DNA of 64,000 bases, taken from positions 7,732,001-7,796,000 of the forward strand of contig OY718805.1 in assembly GCA_963070105.1 (NCBI GenBank), read 5' to 3'. The notes beneath the pieces are model-generated. The model was not told the DNA's origin. It saw nothing but the letters and a program-made list of their open reading frames with translations, and made no database searches. Both the position numbers and the translations under genes were made by a program. This DNA comes from Litomosoides sigmodontis. Lineage: Eukaryota > Nematoda > Chromadorea > Rhabditida > Onchocercidae. Each line of letters opens with the position of its first letter. Position 1 is the stretch's first letter. Below are positions 1 to 13,289 of this stretch, piece after piece.

Positions 1-1380
1 TTCATAGGCATAACTAATATCATATAATGCACGATGATAGATGAAACTGGCAATGTACAAAGATTTGATAGACTCAGCCAGTGGCCTGGAAAGGCTTAAT
101 ACGTTCAGCTTAATGCAATAGGTCAAAGGCTTAATACAATGATTGGCCTAATGCATTCTCAGCCAGTCATTTAATATGATATCCTTTAACTCATTAAGGG
201 AAAGGCTATCAGTATTACTTACAGTGCAATCCTATCGTCGTAGCAGCTTCTGTGGAGATGAAGAACCGGTTAATACCTGGAAAGGTATTAGCGGATGATG
301 ATGAGAATTTTTACGCAACAAGAAGTAATCTCATTTGTCATTTACGGTGAAGTATAATTTTAATTTTAGCAACGCTTGCGTAATCAAGCATTGTTAACAA
401 CAACTGTTGCATTCTTCCTGTAACAAGAAGAATCACTCCTCATATTTTCAACGATTTCATTCCTAAAATTCAAACTTAATTTTATTCTCTATTCAATTTA
501 TAATTGAATAGATTTACATGAGCAAAAGCCACCAATAATACTTTTCTACCATCTAGTTTAGTAGCACGTGTAATTTGGCACTTTTTGAAAATGTTCCAAC
601 AATCTGCAAGCTATCATAAGTGATGGTAACAATTCTCCGCCATTACTTCCTCCTGTCCTACGAAGCATTCGTTAGCTGAACAAAGGCAGCAGAAAAATAA
701 AATATTCTCCGCGCTATTTGGTTGCTTTGGCTACGATTTGAAGTATATGAAAATTTAAATGATTGGCTGTATGACAAATGAATCGAATTGTAGTGGTTGA
801 AAAGAGAAATGGAAGAGGAAGTAAGGCATTGAAATCTTTTTTTTCATTTAGCCTAATTCGCTAGCGATGAATTTATAAACGGAGAAATTTGTCAATAGAC
901 TGACAGAGGGTAGTAGTAAAAAAAATGATGAAAGTATATTTGAAGGTGTAGTAGTAGTAATTATAGTAGTAGTAGTAGTTGTTGTTGTTGTGGTAGTAGC
1001 AGTGGTAGGGAAGAATTTTGAATTTCGTTCCAATAGCATATGCATATATGTATATATGCTTCACTGATCATCTACCATAAAATGTTTTATGTAAAAAGCA
1101 ACCATCAACAAAAGTCATTTCTCTTCAACGATCATTTAATTCATTCTTATTTTATTACATTTTATCAATGATAATTTATAGATAGAGATTTTATTAGGGA
1201 TTTATTCCAATTAGCTGAAAAGTTTCAGTCAGAAATAATTGCTTATTATTTTAAAATTAAAACAATTTTCAAATAAATGCAATTAATATACTTTTTTTAA
1301 AAATTTTGGTGAATTTTTTTTTTAATTTTATTTTAAAGGAGCTATAACTTTCATGGTAATATAACTTCTAAATACTTATC
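1..1380. other. 5' intergenic region, no gene seen
   Basis: AT-rich sequence with no convincing exon on either strand. Bases 60-170 contain short repeated words (AAAGGCTTAATAC at about 88 and 125; CTCAGCCAGT at about 75 and 158), suggesting a small local duplication. The last 100 bases before position 1381 are very T/A-rich and could hold the promoter or trans-splice acceptor of the next gene. Confidence 0.5.
946..1002. repeat. (GTA)n/(GTT)n trinucleotide microsatellite
   Basis: A run of GTA units, interrupted by AATTATA, passes into GTT units. It makes short antisense Tyr- or Thr-rich ORFs that are not genes. Confidence 0.85.
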
Positions 1381-4300
1381 ATGGGTTTGTTGCAACAGGA
1401 CCGACAACAGCTAATGATCTTATTTGTTTACTCATTACAACGACAGTTACTATTAATTGCGCTTTTATTACAATTGCCACCTTTACAACGCAACTCTGAC
1501 GTGTCAGCTCAGTGGATTACAGTTGCTGGTAAAAATTTTTTTCCAAAAGGCTTTGAAAAGTTCTAAAAAATTTCAATGCCCTTTTGTGAGTAAAATAACT
1601 TTAGCGGTTTTCCTCTTCCCTCTTTTCCTCCATTGTGATAAATGAGATTGAAGTGCAATTCAAATCACTGAGTTACATCACTGTAAATCATTGATGTAAT
1701 TACTATGACGTGATTCGGCACACTTACGTGTTTTCCCTATTACTACAGAATTTTCGATGCGTGTACCAGGTGGCTGTGTAGCTATTCCCGGCACTAACGA
1801 TACTAGAAAAGATTCACTACAACAGTTTGACTGTGGTGGCGGCAGCAAACTGCTACCACAACATCAACAACAACGTCGTTGTATTCCACTTCAACATTTC
1901 CACGACGGAATCACTGATTGCCCCGATGGAAGTGATGAGTGTAAGTTTGCTTGATTGAAATTCATATTTTTGATTGTAATTTTGCTGATAACTGATAGTT
2001 ATCACTGTCTTGAAGCAGTCATCATCAAAAATCCAATTCAATAGGATCGATATTTAATTAAAAATTTTAAGTGATATGATTGTTTCAAAAATTATGAATG
2101 TATGGAATTTTAATAGTTTTAGCTAAATCATTAAGTTTTCTTCGCAGGTTAAAAATTCAATTTAAAATCAATTATATACATTTCTGTTTTTCAGTATGCT
2201 TTCCTGGTTACTTGAAATGTGGCTCATACTGTGTGTCATTGAAATATGCAGCTCAGTGCTTCCTTAATCCTCGTACGTTTACGCTTTTTTTAACTTCAAA
2301 TTTTGCACATTTGTAATCAATAGCTTTACTGCTCATTTCAGGATGTGATAATTCACCAACATCACCCCAATTTTGCGATGTCAGCAGTAAGTATCATCAT
2401 TAATTTTAATTTAGACAAGAAAAAATTGAGCACATCAAAAATCTACTAAAAGCTTTATCCAGTTATTAAATTTCGAATTCAATTATTGATTCTCAACTGT
2501 ACATGTGAATATCATTTGGAGCGGACGCTATATTGCTATATCAGTACCAAATCTTTTAATTGTTTGTACAACAAACGTCACTGCATCGAGAGTAGTACCA
2601 GCTCATTTACTGATTTCATTTTAAATTTGATTTAAAAGAATAAATTTGTGTAAAGCAGGAAGAAGCTGTGAATACTTAATCTGAATTTGTTACAGGTACA
2701 TTTGACTAAGATTTACGACGTGTTTTCTAAAGCTGGCAAACAAACAAACGTAAAAAATTTTCACTTTTTTTTCAGAGCAAAAATTATGTTCAATTGAGGG
2801 AACAGTGCCTTGTAAAGGTTATGGTGAATGTGTCATGAGAAAATGGATAGAAAAAGGTCAAACCAACTGTATCGATAAGTCTGATCAAGGTCATCGATAA
2901 ATCCAATATGCTAAATTTATACTTAAATGAATGAATGGCATACGTACGTGCATAATCAATTTGAGAGCAATACTCACGTAATGATAATATTCATTAAAAA
3001 AAACCACTTGTCTTGGAGCAGTGCTACAATGATATTCAATTTTCAGATGTTGCGTACATTGCTGTATTTGGTATTGCACGTGCCACTCATCTACATCCAC
3101 GTTTCCAATTTGGTAGCAATACGTCTGATGCATTTCGTAGTACGATTAATGCTCAAACGTTTCTCTCATCTTGGTTGCAATCGGTTCCGCCATCATCATC
3201 ATCATATCCTGGATGGAGAAATGATACCGATCGTTATTCTATTTCTGCAATTACAAATGACTGGAATAATACAACCACTCAATCAACAACTAAACAGTTC
3301 CTATTTCAAATGCCAAATAGTGAAATGATCCATCAAAATTTTAAATCTTCGAACTTTGACACTACTGTGGTAGGTAGCACGATGTCAGCTGATAGTAATC
3401 AAGTAGGACATGATCGAAGTGTAACTCCTAGTACTACCACTACTGCATATGAATTTCACCTGACTACCGTAAAGTGGAATATCGATGATGATTTTTTTTC
3501 TACTGATCACGCTACCGAAATGTCGCAGCCATCGCTTATCATTCATCATTCTGGTGAAAGTGAAATGCAGCAGATTTCCAGAAAATTAGGAAATTCAGTA
3601 AAATTTTCAACAAACCCTAGCGCAATGGCTAAATTTTCTGATGCTATCCGAATTGATAACAGTGATAATAGTAGTGCTTTAAATGTCGTTGCATCAAATA
3701 ACCCTTCGTTGCCATCGTCATCTAACGAAGAACAGATTCAGATTCAGAATGGAGCCTTCAGTTCTTTCCCGAATGTGATACTAGACAGTGCTAGAAATAC
3801 AGCAGTAGTATCAAAGGGATCACAACTATCACTCACATCAAATGGACAGTCGGAGGAGAGTAATACCGATACAGTACACAATGGTACCATTCTTTTTTCT
3901 CGCTCCTCTTTCTCTTTTCAGGTGGACAGGTCATCATGCAACATTATCTGCAATATTAATTGTAAGCAGATAATCTTGAGTATTACAGATAGTTTGGCTA
4001 GCATCATCCTTAGCACCACATCTGCCCCATCAGCGGAACAAATAGCATGCGCACGTTACGAGTACGCTGAAGCACAACGTTTGGTACCAAACCCTTCGTG
4101 CACTTGCCCACCGGGACAAATGCCTGGCGGTGAGCATGCTGCTTGTAAAAGTATGTCTTAAATACTCGGTTTTCTAAAATTAATTTTAACAAATTTTAGA
4201 ATTTTGTAGGAGCTTATTGCCCAAAAATTCAACAAAAAAAAACACAATGCCTGATTCATTTGCTACAATTTCAAATCTATATAAACTATGCTAGACTAAT

Positions 4301-6876
4301 TAACCTAATAAGCTTACACGTATCGTAGTTTACGAGCTTAACGTGTGAATATATTGACAAATCACTGCTATTTGGATAATTTTGTCCATTTTCCAGGAAC
4401 CGTTGTTTCAACATTCGGCATTGATGTGAATCAAATGTGCGGTGGCATGAAAACGATCCCGGAAGAGCGACCAAGACTTGCTATTTTAGTGGTCAGTTTC
4501 ATTTCTCTTCATTCCTAAATGATTTTTCGAATAGATTTAGTGAAGTAACTATTTTCAGTTGAATCGAACTCGATTACCTTATCAGGCTTGCGTCCGACTT
4601 GATGGTCATCCGATTATGGTGCAGCTCGATTGCTCCCAGTGCACCACTAAGGAATTTGATGAAGCCTTCAAACGCAATTCCAGTGATCAATATATACCTC
4701 TACGCATAATGGGTAAATTCTTTATTATCAGTTGCACGAACCAGTTGACTTACGTTAATAATAATTATCCTCCTACGCTTGCATCTGTAACAAACTGTAA
4801 ACTTCGATTACTTGTTAACAGTGTCTTAAATTTTCGTCTACAACTCTTCTAAACTTCTTTGTAACTTCATAATAAAAATAATCTCGCAATTATTTACGAT
4901 AATTCATCCTTCACTATCAATCAGTTTCACCTGTTCCTAATGAAATTTACACATTTAGGATGATCGATTCCGGACTGATCGGTGTTTCTGTCGATCAGTT
5001 TCACCTGTTCCTAATGAAATTTACACGTTTAGGAGATCGTTGTGGTTGTGGAAATGCCATTGAGAATGCAATGTATAGATAGATTATACTGCAACGTACT
5101 GTCTGTCATACAACACTTGCAGAGCTTGCTGTTGGTGCATGCTTGACAGCAGCACTGAATGATTGTGATCGAGAACATGCTAACTGTTTGGTTAATGGTC
5201 CTCGATATGAGTGCCGATGTCACGAAGGCTGGAATGATACGTCAAAAGAATTTGGACTAGCAGATGGAAGACGATGTGAACAATTAATTCTACTGGCTAA
5301 TAACACGTGCGTAAAATTTCATCTTTCCTCCTCCTTTTTTTTGCTATTCATTCTTACTATTCCCTTTTTTTTTTTTTTTAAATTAATCATTTGAATGCAT
5401 AAATTTAAAATTTGATGATTTAACAGTGACTGTTGCAGTTGCATCCTACTTCATGGCCTTTGCTTGTTTTCGTGGTTTATTTTACTTGCTACCATCTTTT
5501 TGATACTGTTATTGCTATGTTTGATCAGTTACAAATTATACAAGTGGTATCAGAAGCGAAGAGGGCGAAGTATTGAAGAGGTTCTAAATTATTCCGTTTT
5601 TTTTTCATTCACTTATTCACCACTTATAATTTTCACATCTTTTCCTTACAGCGGCAACTGGTTACATCTGGAATTGATTCAGTCAAAAGTAGCATTCCTA
5701 ATTTAGCTACTACAACAACTGAATCAATTAGTATCAGTGATAAATCAAACTTTATTTATTCAAAGAGTGTCGTAGACGATGAAAAAACGACTGTTGTTTC
5801 AACTGTTGGTGCTACTAAATGTATTCCAAATTCCAATTCGAAGAAGGCGAAAAAAATTCTCATCAACCAAGAAAGTGGAAAATCATTGAATGTGAACGAT
5901 GATGGAATTGATAGAGATGAAAAAGGATCGTTGAAAAAGCAATCAGAAGAAGTATTCAAACAAACATTTGATGAGCTGAAATGTTAGTTACTCATCGACG
6001 ACATACTTACTGTTCCTATCTAAACTCTTCATTAGCTATGAATTGTTTAGAGAAAAGATTGCCTTAACTTAAAAAGAGAGTTGTAACATAGAAAATTTAA
6101 TTCTTTGGTTCTTCCTTATTCATTTTCAACGTAATTAAATTTGCTTCATACCACACCGTACTATGAGTAATTGAACAAAAAAAAAACCTTCGAACCACAA
6201 CGTAATAGACTTGTAATATTAATGAATGGATATTTTCCAGCGTTTCACTACCATATCAAATTTTTTTTGAGGGAAAAAATCGGAATTTTTAAGCTAATAA
6301 ATTTTCCGTATTCCTGTCGGATCTTCTAGCACAAGAATTCCAGGTGATGTCGTCATTCATTGTCTTTTGCAGCTAAAAGAAAGGCAATATTTGCCACTGA
6401 AGTCATTAACGATAATTCACCGGTATCATCACATACGAAACTGATGATGGCCTCATCAGAATTAACCACAGAGTCCAGTGAAGTATCACTAGAATCTCAG
6501 AAGAGTACGAAGATGTTACTGCCTGTTACGTCCGAAAAACGCACCGAAATCATCTCAAGTGATGGAAATATGTTGAAACGATTGGAGAATTGCGAATCGA
6601 CGAATTCGGAAATGACGGTAAAACGGAATTGCAACGAGAAATTTTGATTTATTAATTTTCTACAAGGTGTATCGCTAGTTCTCGGTGATAGTTCATGAGT
6701 TAATTGCAGTATATGAGATATTTCAAAAAAAGTAAGATGCGTAAGTATTGCCCTTTTGCAGTGAATTAATAAAATTACAGAACGTCAATCAGTCATTATC
6801 TGAAGTATTACCACGTACAATGTGGAACTTATTTAAGCTGGGCAAGTGGAAACAATCGTCCAGGCCTAGTTGTTAG
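1381..6876 (+). CDS. LDLa/EGF-containing single-pass membrane protein
   Basis: Predicted exons 1381-1528, 1749-1940, 2195-2272, 2342-2386, 2776-2889, 3047-4150, 4397-4491, 4559-4712, 5123-5306, 5427-5580, 5652-5982, 6373-6617 and 6781-6876. All join in frame to give about 979 residues. A hydrophobic segment near residues 20-40 fits a signal peptide or anchor. Exon 2 ends in an LDL-receptor class A motif (CPDGSDE) and exon 5 carries a second LDLa-like module. Exon 6 encodes a long Ser/Thr/Asn-rich, mucin-like stretch. Exon 9 holds an EGF-like Cys pattern (CLVNGPRYECRCHEGW). Exon 10 encodes one strong transmembrane helix (about residues 718-741) followed by KWYQKRRGR. The remaining ~240 residues are a Ser-rich, charged cytoplasmic tail. 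The layout recalls nematode epidermal or adhesion receptors, but I do not recognise a specific orthologue. Introns 4 to 6 and the junction at 4712/5123 are the least certain. Confidence 0.75.
4917..5034. repeat. 44-bp direct duplication inside an intron
   Basis: Copies at 4917-4960 and 4991-5034 are identical apart from two A/G differences and lie 74 bp apart. Each ends in a TTTAGGA splice-acceptor-like sequence. Both fall in the intron between the exons ending at 4712 and starting at 5123. Confidence 0.85.
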
Positions 6877-7169
6877 TTCGTTTGTAAATACGTAAAACGT
6901 GTAGAGAGAAAGAGAAAAAGAGAGAGAGGGATAAGTTTCAACAGTTTATGTTTATGCATAATCCTTTATTATTATCCAATTTTAATTAAAAAAATATTAT
7001 TACAAAGCCACAAAATGGATAAAAATACATCTTACATATTCTTTTCCTTTTACATTTAATACTTAAATAAAATTTTTGCAAACCCAAATGTCATTTTAAC
7101 AAATAGGAAAGTCGAATGTTTACGAAAAACAAGGAACAAAAGAAAAAAAATTAGAAGAAAAAAAAATAA

Positions 7170-9654
7170 ATGCCAAAAATTACGAAAAGTGAACAAATTA
7201 AGAGCATAATAATCCAATCAGATTTATTCTCCCAAATTTCTTTTGGAGCTATGGAATCTTCAACGCCATCTCTGGACCGTCTTATCGATGCATTCTTGTA
7301 CCAGGCCAGAAGTAGGAAAATTCATTCTGCAACATCCAACATCGTCGAGCATTCGTTGGACGCTATTAAGATAGTGAATCCTGAAATCAATACCACTTCT
7401 CAACAAGCGAATACTATTTTTACGACAGTTACCACATGTTGCAATACCACTGCAACTACAGCACCAACTACAGCTAACAGTGATGTAGTACTGCTGCAAC
7501 TGCAACGTACGCCTAGTTTCATTAGCGATAAGGTACAGGTGTTAACTACTGATGTACCAGTGCAAAAGGTTTTAACTAAGACAAAAACGTTAACCACGAG
7601 TGGTACCACATCACTGCTACCATCAGAGCTATTGTTGTCACCAGAAGTTGCAGCAGCGCAGTCTCCTAATTCAGCTAACATAACTGACCGATCGAAACTT
7701 GTTGAAGCCGTTAAAGGTCAGCAAGCAGCATTTGGTGTGGCATCAACTGCCGCAAATGAGATACCTCAACAAAATAATTTAACGTATGCTACTACAACTA
7801 TCATTGACGTGCAACATTCCACAATAGAGGAAAATACAACTGCTGCTCAGGAACGATTAATGGTCGCACAAATCGACAATAAAGCAAAAGGTATTTTAGC
7901 AATATTTATTTCACTTTTATGGACAAGTCTTGCCTATTATAGCCTTAATTTCAGACGAGATAAATGTCAAACCATCTACCACTACAATTGTCACAAGTTC
8001 AGATACACAGCTGGACCGATGGACCAACACAGGTGAGCAACAAAAATCGCAACCGACGGCCGACGAATTGAGGGATGCAGTGAAAGAGGTATCAAGAGTA
8101 AGAGTATTCAACTCTTTTTTTCCTTTTGTTTTTCTGTTTCATCAGAAAAAAAACGATACATTAAAATTTAACTCTGAGGATACAATGATTATTTTCTTCC
8201 AAAATTAGTCAAAGGCGTCAGGTGTTACAGGTAACTTTAATGAAACAACCAACGAAACGACTCACTGAAAAGCAAAGAGGGAAACTAAGTGCATCATGTG
8301 GACATTTGCATGTTCAAGGTGATAGCAAAATCGACATGAAAGGTAGCGTAAGTAGCGTAGTGAAGAAGGAGGAATTGACTTCATTCTCTCCCTCTGTTTC
8401 ATCATCAAAATTGTAGTAATTACTGTAAATTTATCACAAGATAATGATAACAAACGAGTTGCTGTAGGAGTTGGTTTTATCTGTCAATCACTGGCTACCG
8501 CTAAGCAAGCAGTTCGACGAAGACTTTCTAGCATATCGGAAAAAAGCATTGAAATAATGAATAATGGAAAGCAACCGTTACTAGCACCAAGTAGTAGCAG
8601 TTGTCCACCAACTACCCGTAGAAGCAAAGGTCTGATTCTCGTATAGCTATCACAATGAAGATTTAATGACCTTTTTCTGAAACATGGTGATTTATATTTG
8701 TAATCAATGAAGGTAAACCTTGGGCTTTTCTGCTACCAAGCAAATCAGTGAAACTGCTTTTGGCACCTACAGTATTCCCTGTTTCGATCCAGACAATCGC
8801 AACATACATTGTAACATTGCAATGCGTGGTACCGACGGCAAGCGCTCTCTATCTTGTGCATTACTGAAAAAGTATCCACTGAAGTGAACTTTATAGCATA
8901 CCTATTTACAGGATTGATACCGACGTTTCCAAGAAATGTCAATGCAGTGAGCGATGGTAGCAGTGAAGCGAAGCATAACAGAAGTAGTACTAAAGTGATG
9001 CTCAGAAAAGATAACGATGGGAGCAGTTGGCATCAACGTCCGATCTTCTCTACTATTGAGTCACGACCACCCTGGAATTCTTCATCGTTCAAAGACGGTC
9101 AATACTTTTGGTGAACAAATGATCAGAGAGATACGGAAAAGAATTATCGATATATAACTTACAAAAATTAAACATAATTGCTAGTATTATGTCTGTAGCA
9201 TTAATCCACGGCGCAAGTTATATATTTTCAGTTTTTACCTCTCATCCTCCACTCTCACATACATCAAAATATTTGCTCACAGTTAAGCGTTTACGTTTCT
9301 TACAAGATTAATACAACTGTTTTAGGTGATCAAGATCGCACTGCCTCACTCAAGCCTGCTATTCCGCATCGCTATCAGCGACGCAAATGGCTTTCACCAT
9401 TGCCAGTGGACGACGGACATGCTGTAGCCTTACGATCAAACGAAAGAAACATCAGTGGACGACGACAAAGTGACTGGACGTTGCACAACGTTTCTCGCAC
9501 ATCTATTGTGCCTACATCACACTCAGCACGTTTACCTTCTCATTTACCATCTGCCAAAGTGTTGCGGTATATGGGTGGCATAAAGTGGACGCCAAATACT
9601 AGCGAAGATCACAGTAGACCGGCGAAGGAACAATTGTGGTGGCGTGCATATTAG
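7170..9654 (+). CDS. Ser/Thr-rich protein of unknown function
   Basis: Predicted exons 7170-7890, 7955-8097, 8231-8342 (or -8318), 8417-8629, 8912-9097 and 9326-9654. Most junctions are phase-consistent with normal GT-AG signals; the exon 3/4 junction is the weak point, with two possible donors. The start could instead be the ATG at 7251 (MESSTPSLDRLID). The product is rich in Thr, Ser, Gln and Ala in its first half and becomes basic with many Arg/Ser near the end, finishing in EQLWWRAY. No signal peptide, membrane helix or known domain is evident, so it is probably intrinsically disordered. It begins about 290 bp after the stop of the LDLa/EGF gene on the same strand, a spacing compatible with a nematode operon. 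I do not recognise the family and assign no function. Confidence 0.6.
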
Positions 9655-11231
9655 AAATTTCGCTAGTAATTTCCATTATCAAAGAACCACCTGTAAGTAG
9701 TAACTTTGGAGAAAATAGTGCTAGTAATTCTCTAACAGTGATCCGAAATTCGCTAGCAGGAACAGATATATGGAGCTTTTGCGCAGGAATTGCGAAACGT
9801 CGTCTATTGTAGTCAGTAGCTATCACACCGATAACTGTAGCAAAAGAATTTGAGTGAATGAAACCATCGAAGAATCAAATCATTCTTTCCTTCCAACATA
9901 TATGTTAAAATATCGCTGAAGCATTACTTCTTTTTTTTTTTGCTCTTTTCCTCTCAAGTTAATTAGTGCTTTCACATTACGGACAATTTCTCATGAACAT
10001 CATCTCTGCAGTCATATATTTATCAAGAATTGTCAGTTTGGATGCGTTAAATTGTATTTGTATTAATAAAATGACAATGCTCGAATGACGAAAACAATCT
10101 ATCTTTTGAAAATTTCACTTCCAGCACCTACTTTACAAATTTCAGTTTGAAGAAAAATTCAGTTAAATCAGTGGTAAACATTGAATTAGGGTTATCCAAA
10201 TGAAATGCTCCAAGCATACTACTACATACATAATTTTGGCTTTATTTGACAAAAATAGAGTTCTCTTATTTTAAAAATCTGGCTAATTTGATATTTAATA
10301 AGAATAATATTCACTTATAATATATTTATTTTAGGACTGGAAATTTAAAGTTTAAACCTCGAATTGTTGTTTTATACTTATAAATAAGTTGTAAAAAAAA
10401 GTTAAAGTACAGGACTATAGATTCTTGAACGCTTAAAGTTATTGAGAGCGCCATTTCATATTAACTGCCTTAAACAGATCTCATAACGAATCAAGTGTTT
10501 CCGGAAGCTGACATTATACCTTTTCGAAATATAAACATTTTCCAGTCGTATTCAGAGTGTAGGACATGTCTTCTACTACTAAAACATGCAAGCAACAATT
10601 CTGATTATTCGTGAAGATCTGTTGGTTCAAAGTTTAATGGTTGAAACGTTTCGTGAACTGAAAAGATATCACGGAAATATTGTAAAAAGCTTTCGCCCTT
10701 AATTAATACTATTTATCTTACCTTGCTAATTTCGTACTTTCTTATCTACCTATCAAAATATATCTCTTCATATATCTCTTATTTATAACGTAGCTGGAAG
10801 CAGTAGAAAGCGTATCCCTCCACACGCATCCTCCAAGAGTCCTACGTAACGGTTTCAAATACATGTCCTGCAGCTGTTCCACTTCTTGGTGTACTTTATA
10901 ATCAACTTGCGCTGTGCTGCAGCATTGCTCGTTACCTGCAATGTAATATGTAGTCGTAGTTTTACGCTATATCGACGATGTACCAAACATCTGCAGCGTA
11001 GTTTAAATCTGTACGTGTGACATTTAGTATGTGAATTTGTGTATGTTCATAAATATTGCTTTGTATGTTTTTGTTAGGCTATCGAAAAGTTATGAATTAT
11101 TAAATTTTAAATGAACGGAGGGAATATTGTTCTACGTAACTGAATCATTCAACGATGTAACCTAATGATTGTAAGTTTTATTCACTTTTCTTCGGATTTA
11201 TTACAGGAATAGTAATACACGGTGGGGTACC
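9655..11231. other. intergenic region with one exon-like patch
   Basis: This holds the probable 3' UTR of the Ser/Thr-rich gene; an AATAAA-type signal lies near 10065. A short + strand ORF (about 10587-10703, starting MQATILIIRED) is protein-like but isolated. The minus-strand exon candidate is listed separately. An acceptor-like site (TTATTACAG, ending 11206) lies 25 bases before the lectin start codon and could be a spliced-leader acceptor. Confidence 0.45.
10742..10935 (-). CDS. isolated minus-strand exon candidate
   Basis: On the minus strand an acceptor (ATTGCAG) is followed by about 64 open codons with ordinary protein composition, including the segment YKVHQEVEQLQDMYLKPLRR. The spacing faintly recalls the first helix of a RhoGEF (DH) domain, but the stretch is too short to call. 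I found no upstream exon to join to it. It could be the last exon of an unseen gene, a pseudogene fragment, or chance. Confidence 0.25.
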
Positions 11232-13289
11232 ATGTATTTCTTGCCAAATCACTTATTTAATCTTTCACTTATTTATTACTTATTACTGCTAGTGAATAAT
11301 GCTAGTGGTGAGCAGCAGCAGATAAGTGATACATCAGTTGAGGAATGGCGTGGATATTTCAGAAAGGAGCATTCTTTGGCAAAACCATATCAAGGTTATT
11401 GTAATAATTGTGCTTATTTGTTTATTTACTGTATTAGGTGATGTTTTCATGCGAAATGTTTTCCCAGTTATTTTTCAAAACTCTTAACTGATTCCCAAAA
11501 ATAAAACTCACGTTGGGACTGTATGGGAACTTACATTGACGACTTGAACGCATGAGACATTGATTTATAATTTAACCTCAGAAAACCAACCCATAATTTG
11601 TTGAAAAAATTTCTTCGAGTTTCACAATGTGTTGAAGTAATGACACCTTGTTACCTGAACTACATATTTAAAGGTAACGGAATGGGTATTCCATATTGGG
11701 ATATACAAGGTACAACCATCGTCACCGCACAACAAGTTCGTTTAACAGCGAATGTACAAAGCGTTCAAGGCGGCATTTGGAATAATGTGGTGAGTCGATT
11801 AATGTATCTTCCGGAAGGATGTGTTCTTTACTCCTTATTTCACATACGTTAGTCGGCTGAATGGTTAAAAGGCAAAAATTTTGCCCAGTACATTAAATAT
11901 TCATTAGGAATATCCATTAATACCCCGCAATTACTGTTAAACTCTTTTAAACTATTTCTTGTAGTGGGTTAGCATTAAGCAACTCTTTAACTAGTTTATC
12001 ATTAATTTATGTAGCCGGTGAATGTTCGAGATTGGGAACTACATGTGAATTTTGCAATCCATGGTTCTACTGGGGATTTGTTTGGTGATGGAGCAGCTAT
12101 ATGGTATGTGCAAGATCCTGGCCAAGCGGGACCTGTATTTGGATCGAAAGATTATTTCCGTGGTCTGGGAATTTTTCTGGACACTTACAGTAATCACAAT
12201 GGACCACATGTGGTAAGTTTTTGATTTACATATGTGTATTTTAATGTAGAGTTTTCTATTATATCCTTTTTGGTCTTACGAAACTTATCAGTTACGTGTA
12301 TTTGTAGATGTAAGATATTAAAGACGAACTTATAGCATGGTCATCCATACATCTCAGCAATGGTCAATAACGGTTCATTACATTATGATCATGACATGGA
12401 TGGCACGCACACACAGTTAGGTGGTGAACATACAGGTTGTGAAGCGAAATTCCGGAACAGGCCACATAAGACGCAATTACTGATACGATATGTTGGCGAT
12501 ACACTATCGGTTCGCTTATTTTTCTCATTTTTAAAATAACTTTATTTCATATGACATATAATATGACAAACATATTATCATGCGGAGAAAACAAAGGGGA
12601 TATGACCTGAATTTTTTGGAAAAAGACACCTTAGTTCGATAAATTAAAAGTATGGAGTAAAATGTAAAAGGTAAAAGTAATGAAGAAAATAAGAGAAGTG
12701 GATGTTTTGGAAAACTAAAATGAGCATGTTGAAGCATTTTTGTTTACATTGCATTTTACATTTGCAGATTTATACCGATGTTTTGGGTACCGGACAATGG
12801 AAAGAGTGCATGAGTGTTGATGGCGTGCAGTTGCCTACAGGATATCACTTCGGTATCACAGCAGCCACAGGCGATTTATCCGGTGTGCACATTTCAAGTT
12901 TTATTTTCTAAAAATTGTTTTAAATAATCATTGACGAATCTAAGTTGTCACCGAAGCATTACAACTTAATTTGACACGTGTACCATCACTTAATTGTTTT
13001 GATTTTTGCAGATTATCATGATGTCATATCTGTACGAATGTTCGAACAAGAGTTTGTGCATATGCAGGATGGTACTGGTACTACCATGGATCCTCGGCAG
13101 CGCGAGCCATATGCACAAAATGTTGCAGCACCACGTGATCATATAGACCGGCCGCCAGCATCAAAATTAGGGTGGATTGGTACTACCGTATTAGTAATAT
13201 TAGGTGGTGCCTTATGTGTGTTGGTTTTATGGTTTGGTGTCATCTTCGTCAATCATCGGCAGCAGATGTCGAGGAAGCGGTTCTATTGA
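11232..13289 (+). CDS. ile-2: VIP36/LMAN2-type L-type lectin (cargo receptor)
   Basis: Exons 11232-11394, 11674-11789, 12015-12212, 12336-12509, 12768-12882 and 13012-13289 join in frame to 347 residues, close to vertebrate LMAN2. An N-terminal signal peptide (SLIYYLLLLVNNASG) is followed by the leguminous-lectin-like luminal domain: the WNNV/PVNVRDWELHV strand, GDGAAIWY, the metal/sugar loop LDTYSNHNG, HPYISAMVNNGS, and ATGDLSGDYHD. A single membrane helix (about residues 310-332) leads to a short cytosolic tail ending KRFY, the VIP36-type export signal. Family knowledge: these lectins bind high-mannose glycans with Ca2+ and cycle between ER, ERGIC and Golgi to sort glycoproteins. The symbol is given by similarity to the C. 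elegans VIP36-like lectin; ERGIC-53 is less likely because there is no coiled-coil stalk. Confidence 0.9.

Noticed and set aside
3884..3921. 38-nt GT...TTTTCAG intron-like segment in the mucin-like exon
   Set aside because: Its removal would shift the frame to an early stop; the reading frame through it is open.
7260..7681. Minus-strand ORFs opposite the Ser/Thr-rich gene
   Set aside because: Shadows of the + strand low-complexity coding sequence; the + frame has phase-consistent introns.
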